This document shows positions 1 to 8,949 of a stretch of DNA of 64,000 nt, one piece after another (the first letter of the stretch is position 1; each line of letters begins with the position of its first letter). The DNA comes from Arthrospiribacter ruber (GTDB lineage Bacteria > Bacteroidota > Bacteroidia > Cytophagales > Cyclobacteriaceae), in NCBI RefSeq assembly GCF_019343195.1, contig NZ_RPHB01000006.1, positions 62,001-126,000 on the forward strand, in the 5' to 3' direction. The notes under the pieces were generated by a model, which had not been told where the DNA came from, searched no databases, and saw nothing but the letters and a program-made list of their open reading frames with translations. The position numbers and the translations under genes were made by a program.

Positions 1-75
1 CCTTTTTTTCAATCTGACAAAATTACAAGGTTCAGGGAGTTTTCCTGCTTATTTTTCCGTCTTTTTGAAAAGGCT

Positions 76-83
76 TAGATTTG
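76..83 (+). promoter_or_regulatory. Putative -7 promoter element of the htrA-like gene
   Basis: TAGATTTG matches the Bacteroidota -7 consensus TAnnTTTG and lies 73 nt before the chosen HtrA start. I see no clear -33 TTTG at the expected spacing. Confidence 0.4.
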
Positions 84-155
84 GTATATTAATAGTTGTT
101 AAATGCTTTAAGAATTTTAGGCTTTGCTTTTAACTTGTATTTGGCACTTATCGTT

Positions 156-1610
156 ATGCAAAACATGAAGAATAACCTGAAAATTATACTACTGGCATTT
201 TGTGGGGGCATTCTCGGCGCTTGGGCTTTTCAAGCTTTGAATTCTGCTGAGGAAATCCAGCATCAAGCCGCCATGGTAACTGAGACAAAAACTCCTTACA
301 ATGTCAATCATTATTCATCTGAGGACGATGGTCCAAGCTCCTACAATGCTCCCTTTTCTTTTGTAGAAGCATCGGAAAAAAGTACCCCTTCTGTAGTTTT
401 TATAAAAAACTTCTCCGGAACGGACCAGAGAAGATACAGTATTTTCGACTATTTCTTCGGTTCAGGCCCCACCCAACGCGTGAGCACCGGATCAGGTGTC
501 ATCATCAGCAAGGATGGATACATCATCACCAACAACCATGTCATTGATCGGGCAGAAACGATTGAAGTCGTACACCAAAGGAGAACTTATCCCGCCAAGT
601 TGATAGGGACTGATAAAAACACAGACATCGCCGTGCTAAAAATAGAGGCAGACGACCTGCCTGCCATTAAGCAAGGAAGTAGCAGGGACTTAAGAATCGG
701 AGAATGGGTCATTGCGGTCGGAAATCCGTTCAACCTTACCTCCACGGTGACCGCAGGAATTGTCTCCGCCAAAGAAAGGCAGATCAATATCCTGGGAGGA
801 GAATTTCCTTTGGAATCCTTCATTCAAACCGATGCGCCTATTAATCCCGGAAACTCCGGAGGAGCTCTGGTCAATGTCAAAGGGGAATTGGTAGGTATCA
901 ATACAGCCATCTTATCCAGAACTGGGTCTTACACTGGCTATGGTTTTGCCGTGCCGGTGGATATTGCTGTCAAAATCGCAAATGACCTCATTGAGTTTGG
1001 AGAAGTCCAAAAAGCAATACCTGGACTTGACGTGGTAGAAATCACGCCTGAGCTGGCCGAAGAAATGCGCTTGAGAGATTTGGATGGCGTGATAGTGACG
1101 CATGTGATCAGAAATGGTGGAGCAGAAAAAGCAGGACTTCAGAGAAATGATGTCATTACCTCCATTCAAGGCAACAATATTACAGGCAAAGGAAGCTTTG
1201 AAGAGGCCCTTTCTTATCACTATCCCGGCGACCGTATCAGGATCAATTACATCCGTAATGGAGAAAGAAGATCCGCTGACCTCACCCTTCAAAATCTTGA
1301 AGGCGGAACCGGAGTTCTTAAACGGGAGTTTTACTCTTCCAACCTTCTCGGTGCAAGATTGGAAGCTGTCAATGCCATAGAAAGAGATAGGCTGGGCATA
1401 GAATATGGAATAAAAATCACAGGAATGACAAGAGGATACCTGAGAGATCTGGGGTTAAACAATGGTTTTGTTCTCACTCAGATCAATGGAGAACCAGCCA
1501 AAAACCCAGAGAGAATCGGCAAATATCTGGAAGAGTTTAGCGGCAGACTAAGGTTAGAAGGAGTGACACCAACCGGGCAGACTTTCATGCAATCATATAA
1601 TATCAGATAG
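156..1610 (+). CDS. HtrA/DegP family periplasmic serine protease
   Basis: Trypsin-like envelope protease of 484 residues with two PDZ domains, expected to degrade or refold damaged periplasmic proteins. Starting at the ATG at 156 gives an N-terminal membrane anchor or signal near residues 8-27; the frame is open further upstream (TTG at 96), but that would bury the signal. The catalytic triad is visible as H128 (in TNNHVI), D157 (in TDIAV) and S234 (in GNSGG). A PDZ domain spans about 285-370 and a second, more divergent one about 395-484. The length fits Bacteroidota HtrA proteins. A possible alternative start is the ATG at 165. It appears monocistronic. Confidence 0.95.
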   Translation: MQNMKNNLKIILLAFCGGILGAWAFQALNSAEEIQHQAAMVTETKTPYNVNHYSSEDDGPSSYNAPFSFVEASEKSTPSVVFIKNFSGTDQRRYSIFDYFFGSGPTQRVSTGSGVIISKDGYIITNNHVIDRAETIEVVHQRRTYPAKLIGTDKNTDIAVLKIEADDLPAIKQGSSRDLRIGEWVIAVGNPFNLTSTVTAGIVSAKERQINILGGEFPLESFIQTDAPINPGNSGGALVNVKGELVGINTAILSRTGSYTGYGFAVPVDIAVKIANDLIEFGEVQKAIPGLDVVEITPELAEEMRLRDLDGVIVTHVIRNGGAEKAGLQRNDVITSIQGNNITGKGSFEEALSYHYPGDRIRINYIRNGERRSADLTLQNLEGGTGVLKREFYSSNLLGARLEAVNAIERDRLGIEYGIKITGMTRGYLRDLGLNNGFVLTQINGEPAKNPERIGKYLEEFSGRLRLEGVTPTGQTFMQSYNIR

Positions 1611-1653
1611 ACTAGTCAGGAATCACACGGAATTTTGGTAAATTGGAAAAACA

Positions 1654-1669
1654 GAATGCCCGGGCATTC
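1654..1669. promoter_or_regulatory. Perfect 16-bp palindrome
   Basis: GAATGCCCGGGCATTC is a perfect GC-rich palindrome in an AT-rich spacer, 44 nt after the htrA-like stop and 55 nt before the next start. No run of T follows on the plus strand, so it is not a typical terminator for the upstream gene. It could be an operator or a short bidirectional hairpin. Confidence 0.35.
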
Positions 1670-1723
1670 AAAAATGAAAGAGCCGATTAGTGATACTGAC
1701 TCCGATAAAAACCCAATAGAAAG

Positions 1724-2137
1724 ATGAAAACTCCCGAATTGACCTGCGAAAAGTGTTTCGAAGACTTCAAAGAATCCATGGAAGAGCTTGGGTCGCTGGT
1801 AAAAGATGCCGAAAACCATCAGATAGATTCCAGACGCCAAAAAAGACTGATACGATCATTTGAAGTCACCCATGAACTGGCCATGAATACCATAGGTGAA
1901 TATTTCCGGAAAAATCGGAACACCACTTTCAGCGGGTCAAGGGATGCCACGATTGAGGCTTTTAATGAAAACCTCATCGATGATGGTAAAGGATGGCTGG
2001 ATATGATAATTGACAGGATCAAGTACAACCCCTTGTATCCAGAGGATTTTGACACTGAATTGATTTCCAATATCCGGAAGAAATACTATAGACTTCTGCT
2101 CAATTTTGAGCGCATCATGCAAGAAAAGCTGGACTGA
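1724..2137 (+). CDS. HI0074-family (nucleotidyltransferase substrate-binding / HEPN-like) protein, orphan
   Basis: A helical protein of 137 residues with the HI0074-family pattern: RSFEVTHELAMNTI near 44-57, SRDATIEAF near 72-80, and DGKGWLDMIIDR near 87-98. Relatives form MNT/HEPN pairs with a small nucleotidyltransferase (HI0073 type), which usually sits next to them; no such gene is present here. The HEPN RNxxxH motif reads R98-IKYN-P103, with the His replaced by Pro, so RNase activity is doubtful. An extra CxxC (C8/C11) lies at the N-terminus. It may be a toxin-antitoxin remnant or a repurposed scaffold. Family assignment is good, function unknown. Confidence 0.75.
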   Translation: MKTPELTCEKCFEDFKESMEELGSLVKDAENHQIDSRRQKRLIRSFEVTHELAMNTIGEYFRKNRNTTFSGSRDATIEAFNENLIDDGKGWLDMIIDRIKYNPLYPEDFDTELISNIRKKYYRLLLNFERIMQEKLD

Positions 2138-2251
2138 AAAATCCGGCTTTTTTCTTTTTACAAAATTTTTTTGCACTGGTTGACACATTTCACAAGTTGG
2201 CTCCGTCTATGGAAAACAGGTCTCATCCTGAATCAACTAAACAGAAGCCCT

Positions 2252-3532
2252 ATGAAAACCTCTTCACCACTGCAAGTCAAATGGCCTCTTTTTTATGCTT
2301 TGGCAGCTATCCTATTTCTTACACTGCCTTCCTGCCACGATGAAGTCAAAAGCTCCCATACTTTCAGGGCTATGGTCCCTGTCTATCTCAACATGGAATC
2401 CGTCAGAAGTGCTGACATCCTGATAGAATCTCCAAAGCCTCTGGACAATCCGGGAAAAATCTACATCTACGAAGAATACCTGCTAGTGAATGAGCCTCAA
2501 AAAGGAATTCATATTTTGGACAATACTGACCCCTCTTCTCCCCAGCCGGTCAATTTCATCAATATTCCGGGCAATGTAGACCTCGCTATCAACAGCGGGT
2601 ATCTCTATGCAGACAGCTACGTGGACCTGCTTGTGTTTGATCTGCACGATGTGCGCAATATCACCTTGTCAGAAAGGGTCAAAGACGTTTTTGAACACAT
2701 GTATATGGATATGGCACGCTCTACTATTCTCACCTTCAAAGATACTGTTATGACCTCAGAAACCGACATGATGTGGGGGTGGCAAGGAAGGCCGGGAACC
2801 TGGATGACTATTGACAGGGCCATGACCGCTTCAGCCAACTCCTCGGCATCCCAAAGCTATGGACAAGGTGGATCCATGGCGAGGTTTACCCTGCAAAGCG
2901 GACACCTCTATGCCGTCGATGATTACAGCTTGAGGGTTTTTGACGTCATACAGGCCCAAGAGCCAAAACACCTTAAAAACATCAATCTAGGTTGGGGAAT
3001 AGAAACCATCTTCCCGTTTCAGGAAAAGCTGTTTATAGGCTCACAGACAGGGATGCACATTTATGACGCCAGCGACCCTTCCAACCCCCAGAAAATGTCT
3101 GTGTACGAACACATCACTGCCTGCGACCCAGTAGTGGTCAATGAGCAGCATGCATTTGTTACACTCAGAACAGGTCCAATGTGCAGATTTGGAGTGGACG
3201 AACTCCATGTCCTGGACATTCAAAACCTTTATGCGCCAAAACTGGTCAAGGCCTATCCTATGCTCAATCCCCATGGACTCTCTCTTTTTGAAAATTACCT
3301 ATACCTGGCGGAGGGGAAACATGGACTGAAAAGCTTCAATGTATCTGATGTCAGGGCCATTGATGCCAACCAAATTGAATTTTTGAAATCCATGAAATCT
3401 GTAGATATCATTGCGGGACCAAAGTCCCTGATTGTAATCGGAGCAGATGGAGTATGCCAGTTTGACTACAGCAATCCCGCTCAGCTCAGAAAACTTAGCT
3501 GTATTCAGGTAAAACAACCGGCAATTGTATAA
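2252..3532 (+). CDS. LVIVD-repeat lipoprotein (predicted beta-propeller)
   Basis: About 426 residues from the ATG at 2252; the longer frame from a TTG at 2171 places non-signal sequence ahead of the signal peptide. A lipoprotein signal ends in LPSC, so the mature protein should be lipid-anchored at the envelope. The body contains repeats such as LVFDLHDVRN, LRVFDVIQAQEPKHL, MHIYDASDPSNPQ, LHVLDIQNLYAPK and LKSFNVSDV, the hallmark of LVIVD repeats, which form bladed propellers. No enzyme motif is visible. The next gene starts 4 nt after its stop, so the two are cotranscribed and may act together at the cell surface. Confidence 0.8.
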   Translation: MKTSSPLQVKWPLFYALAAILFLTLPSCHDEVKSSHTFRAMVPVYLNMESVRSADILIESPKPLDNPGKIYIYEEYLLVNEPQKGIHILDNTDPSSPQPVNFINIPGNVDLAINSGYLYADSYVDLLVFDLHDVRNITLSERVKDVFEHMYMDMARSTILTFKDTVMTSETDMMWGWQGRPGTWMTIDRAMTASANSSASQSYGQGGSMARFTLQSGHLYAVDDYSLRVFDVIQAQEPKHLKNINLGWGIETIFPFQEKLFIGSQTGMHIYDASDPSNPQKMSVYEHITACDPVVVNEQHAFVTLRTGPMCRFGVDELHVLDIQNLYAPKLVKAYPMLNPHGLSLFENYLYLAEGKHGLKSFNVSDVRAIDANQIEFLKSMKSVDIIAGPKSLIVIGADGVCQFDYSNPAQLRKLSCIQVKQPAIV

Positions 3533-3535
3533 CTC

Positions 3536-4150
3536 ATGAAGACTGGCCTCCTTGTCTCTGTTCTGATACTCTGTGTACTGTTTCCTTTCATGAGCTCAGC
3601 GCAGCAGGATCGTCCATATTTCAACCTAACAGAGACCGGTCTGTCATTCGGTCAGGTCAAAACCTGGAATGACCAGTCCGATACCCGAGTGAATTTTTCT
3701 TTTCAGACCATCAATGGCGTACACATCAATTCAAAAAATGCAATAGGGCTTTTGCTGGGTATCGACAGCTATCCCGGACTGATATTGGCACCTATAGGGT
3801 TTGGCTGGAGAGGCAGCTACGGAAAGCCTTCCAGAAACAGACTGCTCTTGGGACTGGATATGGGTTATGGCTCCGCTTTTTTGGAAAAAAGGGTTGAGGA
3901 TCAGTTTTTTGAAAACTGGTATGAGGGAGGTTTTATGATAAGTCCATCAATAGGATGGAGATTAAAAGGAAAATCCGGAAAAAGAGACTATGCCCTTTCT
4001 GTGGCATTTAGAAGGCAACACGCATACTACTATGAAGGCGTAAAAGGAGAGGGAGGGAATCAGCCCGGACTTCCTCCGGGATTTACTTCTATCCGTGAAG
4101 AATCCTATATTTTCAACAGTCTTATAAGTAAATTTGGAATATTTTTCTAG
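3536..4150 (+). CDS. Secreted protein of unknown function, possible small outer-membrane beta-barrel
   Basis: A 204-residue protein that I do not recognise. It has a classic signal peptide (residues 1-22, cleaved after MSSA), followed by alternating aromatic/glycine-rich strands such as FQTINGVHI, NAIGLLLGIDSYPG, LLLGLDMGYGSAF and FMISPSIGWRLKG, and a C-terminal Phe (GIFF). This pattern suits a small beta-barrel. It follows the LVIVD lipoprotein by 4 nt, so the pair probably forms one envelope module. No catalytic motif is visible. Confidence 0.65.
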   Translation: MKTGLLVSVLILCVLFPFMSSAQQDRPYFNLTETGLSFGQVKTWNDQSDTRVNFSFQTINGVHINSKNAIGLLLGIDSYPGLILAPIGFGWRGSYGKPSRNRLLLGLDMGYGSAFLEKRVEDQFFENWYEGGFMISPSIGWRLKGKSGKRDYALSVAFRRQHAYYYEGVKGEGGNQPGLPPGFTSIREESYIFNSLISKFGIFF

Positions 4151-4377
4151 GAAAAGAATCCATATTCTTAGTGTATTTAGGTTATACTAGAGCAGGATCA
4201 ATAGGTAAGAACAGTAAAATGTCCAATGAAATCTTCGAATTAGATTATCAAGGAAATCCCTTAGCTTACTATCAGCTGGATAGGCAAATTTACAGTATTG
4301 CAGTGGATGAAGAGGAAAGAAAAATTTATGCGGTGACCTATGATGAAGATCCGGGAATTGCGGTTTTTGAATATTAA
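4150..4377 (+). pseudogene. C-terminal remnant of a TolB-like / 6-bladed propeller lipoprotein
   Basis: The open frame (first possible start a GTG at 4171) encodes only about 68-75 residues: YLGYTRAGS, then NEIFELDYQGNPLAYYQLD, then IYSIAVDEEERKIYAVTYD, ending AVFEY. This matches the last blade of Bacteroidota TolB-like lipoproteins that are normally over 300 residues. There is no signal peptide. The reading frame opens inside the end of the previous gene, in another frame, so the 5' part was apparently deleted. I read it as a decayed fragment; a functional short peptide is less likely. Confidence 0.6.
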
Positions 4378-4680
4378 ATAACATGATTATACGCTTCTTT
4401 ACCGGAAGCCTCAATTTCTGATACAAATGGGTGTTCCAAACCAATATCTATTAGTATCTAATTTCAATAAATATCGATTTAACCTGAAAATCCAAGCTTA
4501 ATTTCATTACTGGTAATGTTCCGTATATTACATATAAATAACCTTTTTCTCCCATCATCAAATCGGATTATCCATCAGGAAATATTTTCTTTTACCAAGA
4601 AAAAATAATTTTTCACCTATTCCGAACTATCTTTACTTTTTATGCGTGTATCTGCGGATACAGAAAAACTCCGAATAAAT
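4378..4680. other. AT-rich intergenic spacer upstream of the ABC exporter
   Basis: About 300 nt without a convincing gene. It holds a short GCTTC/GAAGC hairpin at 4393-4409 with no T-run, and presumably the promoter of the following ABC operon; I find no clear TAnnTTTG. It may also contain degraded sequence from the deletion that left the propeller fragment. Confidence 0.4.
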
Positions 4681-5397
4681 ATGCTTGAAGTAAACGGATT
4701 GATAAAAAAGTACGGAAAACAGAATGCCGTCAATAATATCAGCTTTATGCTGGAAGGAGGAGAGGTAGTAGGCCTATTAGGACCAAATGGTGCCGGTAAA
4801 AGTACCACGATGAAATGTATAGTAGGACTTTTGCGTAAGACAGCAGGTGAGATTCTAATTGGAGGACATGATCATCTTTCCATTCCTGCAAAAAAGCTTT
4901 TTTCTTATATCCCCGAGACACCCCATGTGTATGACCTGCTCACAGTGAAGGAACATATGCAATTTATCGCCCAAGCATACAAAGTAGACAACTGGAAAGA
5001 AAAAGCCGATCAATGGATGGAACTCTATGACCTGACTGACAAAAAAGATAAACTCGGAAGAGATCTTTCCAAAGGAATGCGGCAAAAAGTATCCATCTGC
5101 TGTGCCTTGTTGCCAGATCCGCAGGTATTGTTTTTTGATGAACCCATGATAGGATTAGATCCCAAGGCCATCAAAAACACCAAGAAGATCTTTAAAGAAC
5201 TGAAAGAAAGAGGCAAGACCATCTTGGTCAGTACGCACTTGATCGATAGCGTAGAGACCATTGCTGACCGCATCATGATCATGAAAGATGGCAATATTAT
5301 CGGCAATGACACCCTTAGCAACCTCAAGTCGGAATTTAGCAAAACAGACGATTCGAGTTTGGAAGATCTATTTTTAGAATTGACAAAAGATGAATGA
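4681..5397 (+). CDS. ABC transporter ATP-binding protein
   Basis: Nucleotide-binding subunit (238 residues) of an ABC-2 type exporter. It shows Walker A GPNGAGKS near 36-43, signature LSKGMRQK, Walker B VLFFDEP and a switch His in VSTHL. The start MLEVNGL at 4681 is preferred over the in-frame ATG at 4642, which adds 13 unaligned residues. It overlaps the following permease gene by 8 nt, so the two are translationally coupled. The substrate cannot be told from sequence. Confidence 0.92.
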   Translation: MLEVNGLIKKYGKQNAVNNISFMLEGGEVVGLLGPNGAGKSTTMKCIVGLLRKTAGEILIGGHDHLSIPAKKLFSYIPETPHVYDLLTVKEHMQFIAQAYKVDNWKEKADQWMELYDLTDKKDKLGRDLSKGMRQKVSICCALLPDPQVLFFDEPMIGLDPKAIKNTKKIFKELKERGKTILVSTHLIDSVETIADRIMIMKDGNIIGNDTLSNLKSEFSKTDDSSLEDLFLELTKDE

Positions 5398-7030
5398 ATT
5401 CAGACTGTTGCTCAGGAAAGATCTTTTCATTCTGATCAACAACATAAAGCTGATTCTAAGAAACCCTCTAAGACTACTCCCCTACGGACTACTGGTGGGA
5501 TATTTCAGCTTTTTTTATTTCAGAAGAAGCAGCAACCGCTCAGAAATAAACAGGGACCAACTGGATGAGCTTCAAGGTGTAACGGATGAACTTGTACAGC
5601 CTGACTTCGAGTTGCTGGCCATCAAAGGAGGCCTGACCTTTCTGGCATTGCTTTTTTTGATGTTTCAGCTCTACAGGGCCACGAAAAAGAATATCAGCTT
5701 TTTCAGTATGGCAGATGTTAACCTGCTTTTCACAGGACCTGTATCCGCATCCAATATCCTGATTTATTATATGATAAGGGCCATATTTCCGGCTTTAGGT
5801 GGGTCTTTACTTTTCGTGATTTACAGTACAGCGCAGCTCAATGAAGTATTTGAACTCACCACTGGCAACATATTGATAATGGCTTCAGGCTTTGCACTTT
5901 TCCTGTTTATCCTTTCCCCGATCAGGTTTTTGATCTACACATTACACACCAAGTATGATATACTTGAACATGTGAAGAGAGGAGTGTTTGGTCTTGGAAT
6001 TATTCTGGGAGCAATGATTCTGATTCCCGGACTTCAAGCTGAAAAATTCTGGCAGGGAATGTTTGCCTGGATTGGGTCTCCTTGGTTTGACTTTTTCCCT
6101 CTGGTAGGCTGGAGCAGAGCAATCATCACCTATTTGGGCCATGAGAGCATCTGGACAGTTCTGGGATTTATCAGCGTGTATTTCCTTTCTTTTTTGCTCA
6201 TCGTTCAGCAGGTAATTTCCCATTCGGGCCACTACTATGAAGATGTGCTTGAATCCACTAAGTCCAACGAAGAACTGAAAGAAAAAGCCAGAAAGTCCCA
6301 GGCTTCGGAATCAGCTGGAAGCCTCAATCTTAACAAAAAGTTAGACCTAAAGAATTTTGGGAACGGGGCCACAGCATTGTACTGGAGAAATTATGTGCAC
6401 AGTAGCCGTCAGGACTTCCATCCTTTGTTTGGACTTTACGGGTTAATAATGGCAGGGATTGCCATTGTATTTGCCGTGCTTTCCAATTTTGACTGGTTTT
6501 CTCACAAAGTGATCTATGGCTACTTGGGTGTCTTGATAGTCCTGTACTTTTTTGCAGGAATGGGCAGGACAAACATTGGAGATATCAAGAAGCCTTTTTT
6601 TATACTTATTCCGGATACCTGGACCAGAAAATTCTGGAACATGATAAAGTTGGATATATACCAGACTTTTATCACAACAGTCATTTTGATCGTTCCTACG
6701 GTACTCATAGGAGGTTTGAGCTGGGGACTGATAATTCTTTTCCCCTTGCTATTGCAGTTGTTTTACCTTACTGGTTTCGGAATCGCCTTGGTGACGCATG
6801 TAGGCTTTGAAGAAGGCTGGGACAGGAAGCTGATGCGACCTTTGATTATAGGTGGAGTTTCCATTTTTGGGATACTGCCTTCATTGGCTACAGGCGTGTT
6901 TGTGTTTGTCATTTCTGGCCAGTTTGTGTATGCCATGCTGGGAATGGCAATAGGTATGGGTATGGTAGCAGCGATAGTAATGCACCTGACCATGGACATC
7001 ATCAGCAAGGTGGAATTCAAAGAGGCTTGA
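5390..7030 (+). CDS. ABC exporter membrane subunit
   Basis: A 546-residue polytopic protein with roughly 10-12 hydrophobic segments, including LTFLALLFLMFQLY, ILIMASGFALFLFIL, VLGFISVYFLSFLLIV, LFGLYGLIMAGIAIVFAVL and a C-terminal pair. A soluble loop near 285-310 is rich in Lys, Glu and Ser. It follows its ATPase with an 8-nt overlap and resembles the putative ABC exporter family of Bacteroidota and Firmicutes. Its stop codon abuts the stop of the convergent GNAT gene, with no nucleotide between. Confidence 0.85.
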   Translation: MNEFRLLLRKDLFILINNIKLILRNPLRLLPYGLLVGYFSFFYFRRSSNRSEINRDQLDELQGVTDELVQPDFELLAIKGGLTFLALLFLMFQLYRATKKNISFFSMADVNLLFTGPVSASNILIYYMIRAIFPALGGSLLFVIYSTAQLNEVFELTTGNILIMASGFALFLFILSPIRFLIYTLHTKYDILEHVKRGVFGLGIILGAMILIPGLQAEKFWQGMFAWIGSPWFDFFPLVGWSRAIITYLGHESIWTVLGFISVYFLSFLLIVQQVISHSGHYYEDVLESTKSNEELKEKARKSQASESAGSLNLNKKLDLKNFGNGATALYWRNYVHSSRQDFHPLFGLYGLIMAGIAIVFAVLSNFDWFSHKVIYGYLGVLIVLYFFAGMGRTNIGDIKKPFFILIPDTWTRKFWNMIKLDIYQTFITTVILIVPTVLIGGLSWGLIILFPLLLQLFYLTGFGIALVTHVGFEEGWDRKLMRPLIIGGVSIFGILPSLATGVFVFVISGQFVYAMLGMAIGMGMVAAIVMHLTMDIISKVEFKEA

Positions 7031-7477
7031 TCAGAGCAGTTTTTCCATCACTATCCTATAATCTTTGACCTGACCTTTTTTGATCAGATCTGTGATCATA
7101 AACCCTCTGTTCAGCCCAAAATGGATCATCTTGCCAAAGCTATTTCGCGTCTTGAACCGCACCTTTTGGTAGCCGTGATTTCTTGCCCATTCTTCCTGAA
7201 AATCGGCGAGACGACTTGCTATTCCCATTCTGCGACAAGTGGCCAGGACTCCCCCCATCCAGGAGTAAAACACACCAGGTGTGGCGGATTCATATCCAAC
7301 TTTAAAACCTACTGCCTCCCCCTCTATTTCTGCCACAAGGATAAGATGTATCCTGTCAGTCAGTCTTTCATGATAGGTGATTTCAGAATAAGGCTGGAAA
7401 AACTCAGGGACTTTTTGACTGAGGGCTACGACTTCCCCAATACTTCCGTTCCTGATTTTGATAGTTTTGTTTTTCAT
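7031..7477 (-). CDS. GNAT family N-acetyltransferase
   Basis: A 148-residue single GNAT domain. The acetyl-CoA binding region is MGGVLATCRRMGIASRL (motif A, QxxGxA-like R-R-M-G-I-A) near 76-92, preceded by the beta strand LILVAEIEGEAVGFKVG. The substrate is unknown. It overlaps the upstream GNAT gene by 4 nt (ATGA), so the two acetyltransferases form a coupled pair. Confidence 0.85.
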   Translation of the reverse strand: MKNKTIKIRNGSIGEVVALSQKVPEFFQPYSEITYHERLTDRIHLILVAEIEGEAVGFKVGYESATPGVFYSWMGGVLATCRRMGIASRLADFQEEWARNHGYQKVRFKTRNSFGKMIHFGLNRGFMITDLIKKGQVKDYRIVMEKLL

Positions 7478-7935
7478 AGGTCTATTTCCATCTTGATATC
7501 ACAACGACCGTATTTCCCACATTCTTTGGGCACTTCTCTAAAGCCTAGCTTTTTGTACAGAGACAGTGCCGGCACCAACTTTGAGCTGGAGTAGAGAATT
7601 ACTTTCCTTCCGCCCATTGCTTTTGCTTTTTTCAAAATACCAAGGCCAAGAAATTCTCCTATTTTCTTCCCCCTCTCCTCGGGGGATACGCCCATTTTGA
7701 TCATTTCATAGACATCATTGCTGACCTTGGAAAGGGCCACAGTACCCACCACCTTTCCGGCATCGGAAGCAAAAATCACCGCCCCGCCAGGTGCAATGAT
7801 TGTCTCTTCGGGATGCTCCAATTGTTTCCTGTCAAACTCTTCAAGCTCAAAAAAGGCTGTCACCCACTGTTTGTTGATCTGCTCGAAATAGGGCTGGAGT
7901 TCAGGGCTGTATTCCAGAATCTGAATATGTTGCAT
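7474..7935 (-). CDS. GNAT family N-acetyltransferase
   Basis: A 153-residue GNAT enzyme with the acetyl-CoA motif KMGVSPEERGKKIGEFL near 80-96 and a C-terminal LYKKLGFREVP, typical of this family. The N-terminal part (EYSPELQPYFEQINKQWV) resembles small-molecule and amino-acid N-acetyltransferases of the MarR-associated type. It is the first gene of a two-gene GNAT operon coupled by an ATGA overlap. The substrate is not evident. Confidence 0.87.
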   Translation of the reverse strand: MQHIQILEYSPELQPYFEQINKQWVTAFFELEEFDRKQLEHPEETIIAPGGAVIFASDAGKVVGTVALSKVSNDVYEMIKMGVSPEERGKKIGEFLGLGILKKAKAMGGRKVILYSSSKLVPALSLYKKLGFREVPKECGKYGRCDIKMEIDL

Positions 7936-7993
7936 ACTTGAGTAAATTCATCCTACCAAAATACTTATAAAAAGCAGAAAGAACAGCTCTTGA

Positions 7994-8022
7994 AAAGAAA
8001 AAGGCGGTGATCCACCGCCTTT
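7994..8022 (-). terminator. Rho-independent terminator of the ogt gene
   Basis: A 10-bp stem AAAGGCGGTG/CACCGCCTTT (8000-8022) with a 3-nt loop is followed on the minus strand by a T-rich stretch. The stem overlaps the TAA stop codon of ogt. Confidence 0.85.
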
Positions 8023-8530
8023 AATTATTTCCGAATTCCATGGCCACCTGTTTGCCGACTTTTTCTTCCTGCTCCATTTCGAGCAATTTGGATTTTCTCC
8101 AAATTCCGCCTGCATAACCGGTAAGCTGACCATCCTTGCCCACAATTCTGTGACAAGGCATCATAATCAAAATAGGATTGGCACCTATTGCAGTGCCTAC
8201 CGCCCTTACTGCATTGGGGTTACCCAGATTTTTGGCTACCTGCTCATAGGTACTTGTTTTTCCGAAAGGAATTTTATTCACTTCCATCCATACCTTGTGC
8301 TGGAAGTCAGTCCCCCCAAGTGCCACCGGCACATCGAATGTCTGTTGTTTTCCCTGAAAGTACAAACCTAGCTGTATCCTCACGTCCATCAACACATCAT
8401 CCAAAAAATCCTCCGTTACGGGTGCATCGGTAAACTCCAATTTCACCACGTAACCATCCCATACCTCGACCTTAACATTGCCAAGAGGGGTTTCCATCAC
8501 CGCATATTCTTTCTTCATATTTACTGACAT
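8021..8530 (-). CDS. ogt: Methylated-DNA--[protein]-cysteine S-methyltransferase
   Basis: A suicide DNA-repair protein that takes the alkyl group from O6-alkylguanine onto its active-site cysteine. The active site is MMPCHRIVG with C126; the upstream recognition region FGKTSTYEQVAKNLGNPNAVRAVG (helix-turn-helix plus Arg finger) is intact. The 169-residue length fits the Ogt class without an Ada regulatory domain. The start MSVNMKKEY at 8530 is used; MKKEY at 8518 is an alternative. It stands alone with its own terminator. Confidence 0.95.
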   Translation of the reverse strand: MSVNMKKEYAVMETPLGNVKVEVWDGYVVKLEFTDAPVTEDFLDDVLMDVRIQLGLYFQGKQQTFDVPVALGGTDFQHKVWMEVNKIPFGKTSTYEQVAKNLGNPNAVRAVGTAIGANPILIMMPCHRIVGKDGQLTGYAGGIWRKSKLLEMEQEEKVGKQVAMEFGNN

Positions 8531-8949
8531 TTTAAGGTTAAACTCACTATTTCAATAAACAATCCCACGCGCTTCCTTTACAGCGAATACTATTACAACG
8601 GACCTCATGTCCTTTTGTCTTTGAAAAAAGACTTTATTTTGTTAATTAATCTGAAAAATCAAATTTACTCCGGGTGAAGAGTTGGTAAGGTAGAAAGTAT
8701 TAACCGGATTATATGTTAAAATCCATAATAAAATATGTGTCATGACAGAAAAGTTCAAAACTACGACTTACAAGGCTCCTTTGGATACCGGATATATCTT
8801 CAATTTTTCCCGCGCTCATCCCCGCCTGGATGACCAGCCGGACAGGCTTCTTCTTTCATCCCTCCTTTCCCTTCCCTGTTTTTGGCGAAAAGCTATCTAC
8901 TCTCTTGATCAGTCCCCGGGCAAAAAACCATTGACGCGGCAATCCTTAG

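Noticed and set aside
4393-4409. Hairpin GCTTC/GAAGC after the propeller fragment
   Set aside because: A 5-bp stem with no following T-run is too weak to call a terminator.
7121-7594. A 157-codon open frame opposite the two GNAT genes
   Set aside because: It lies antisense to two clear acetyltransferase domains and has no recognisable family.
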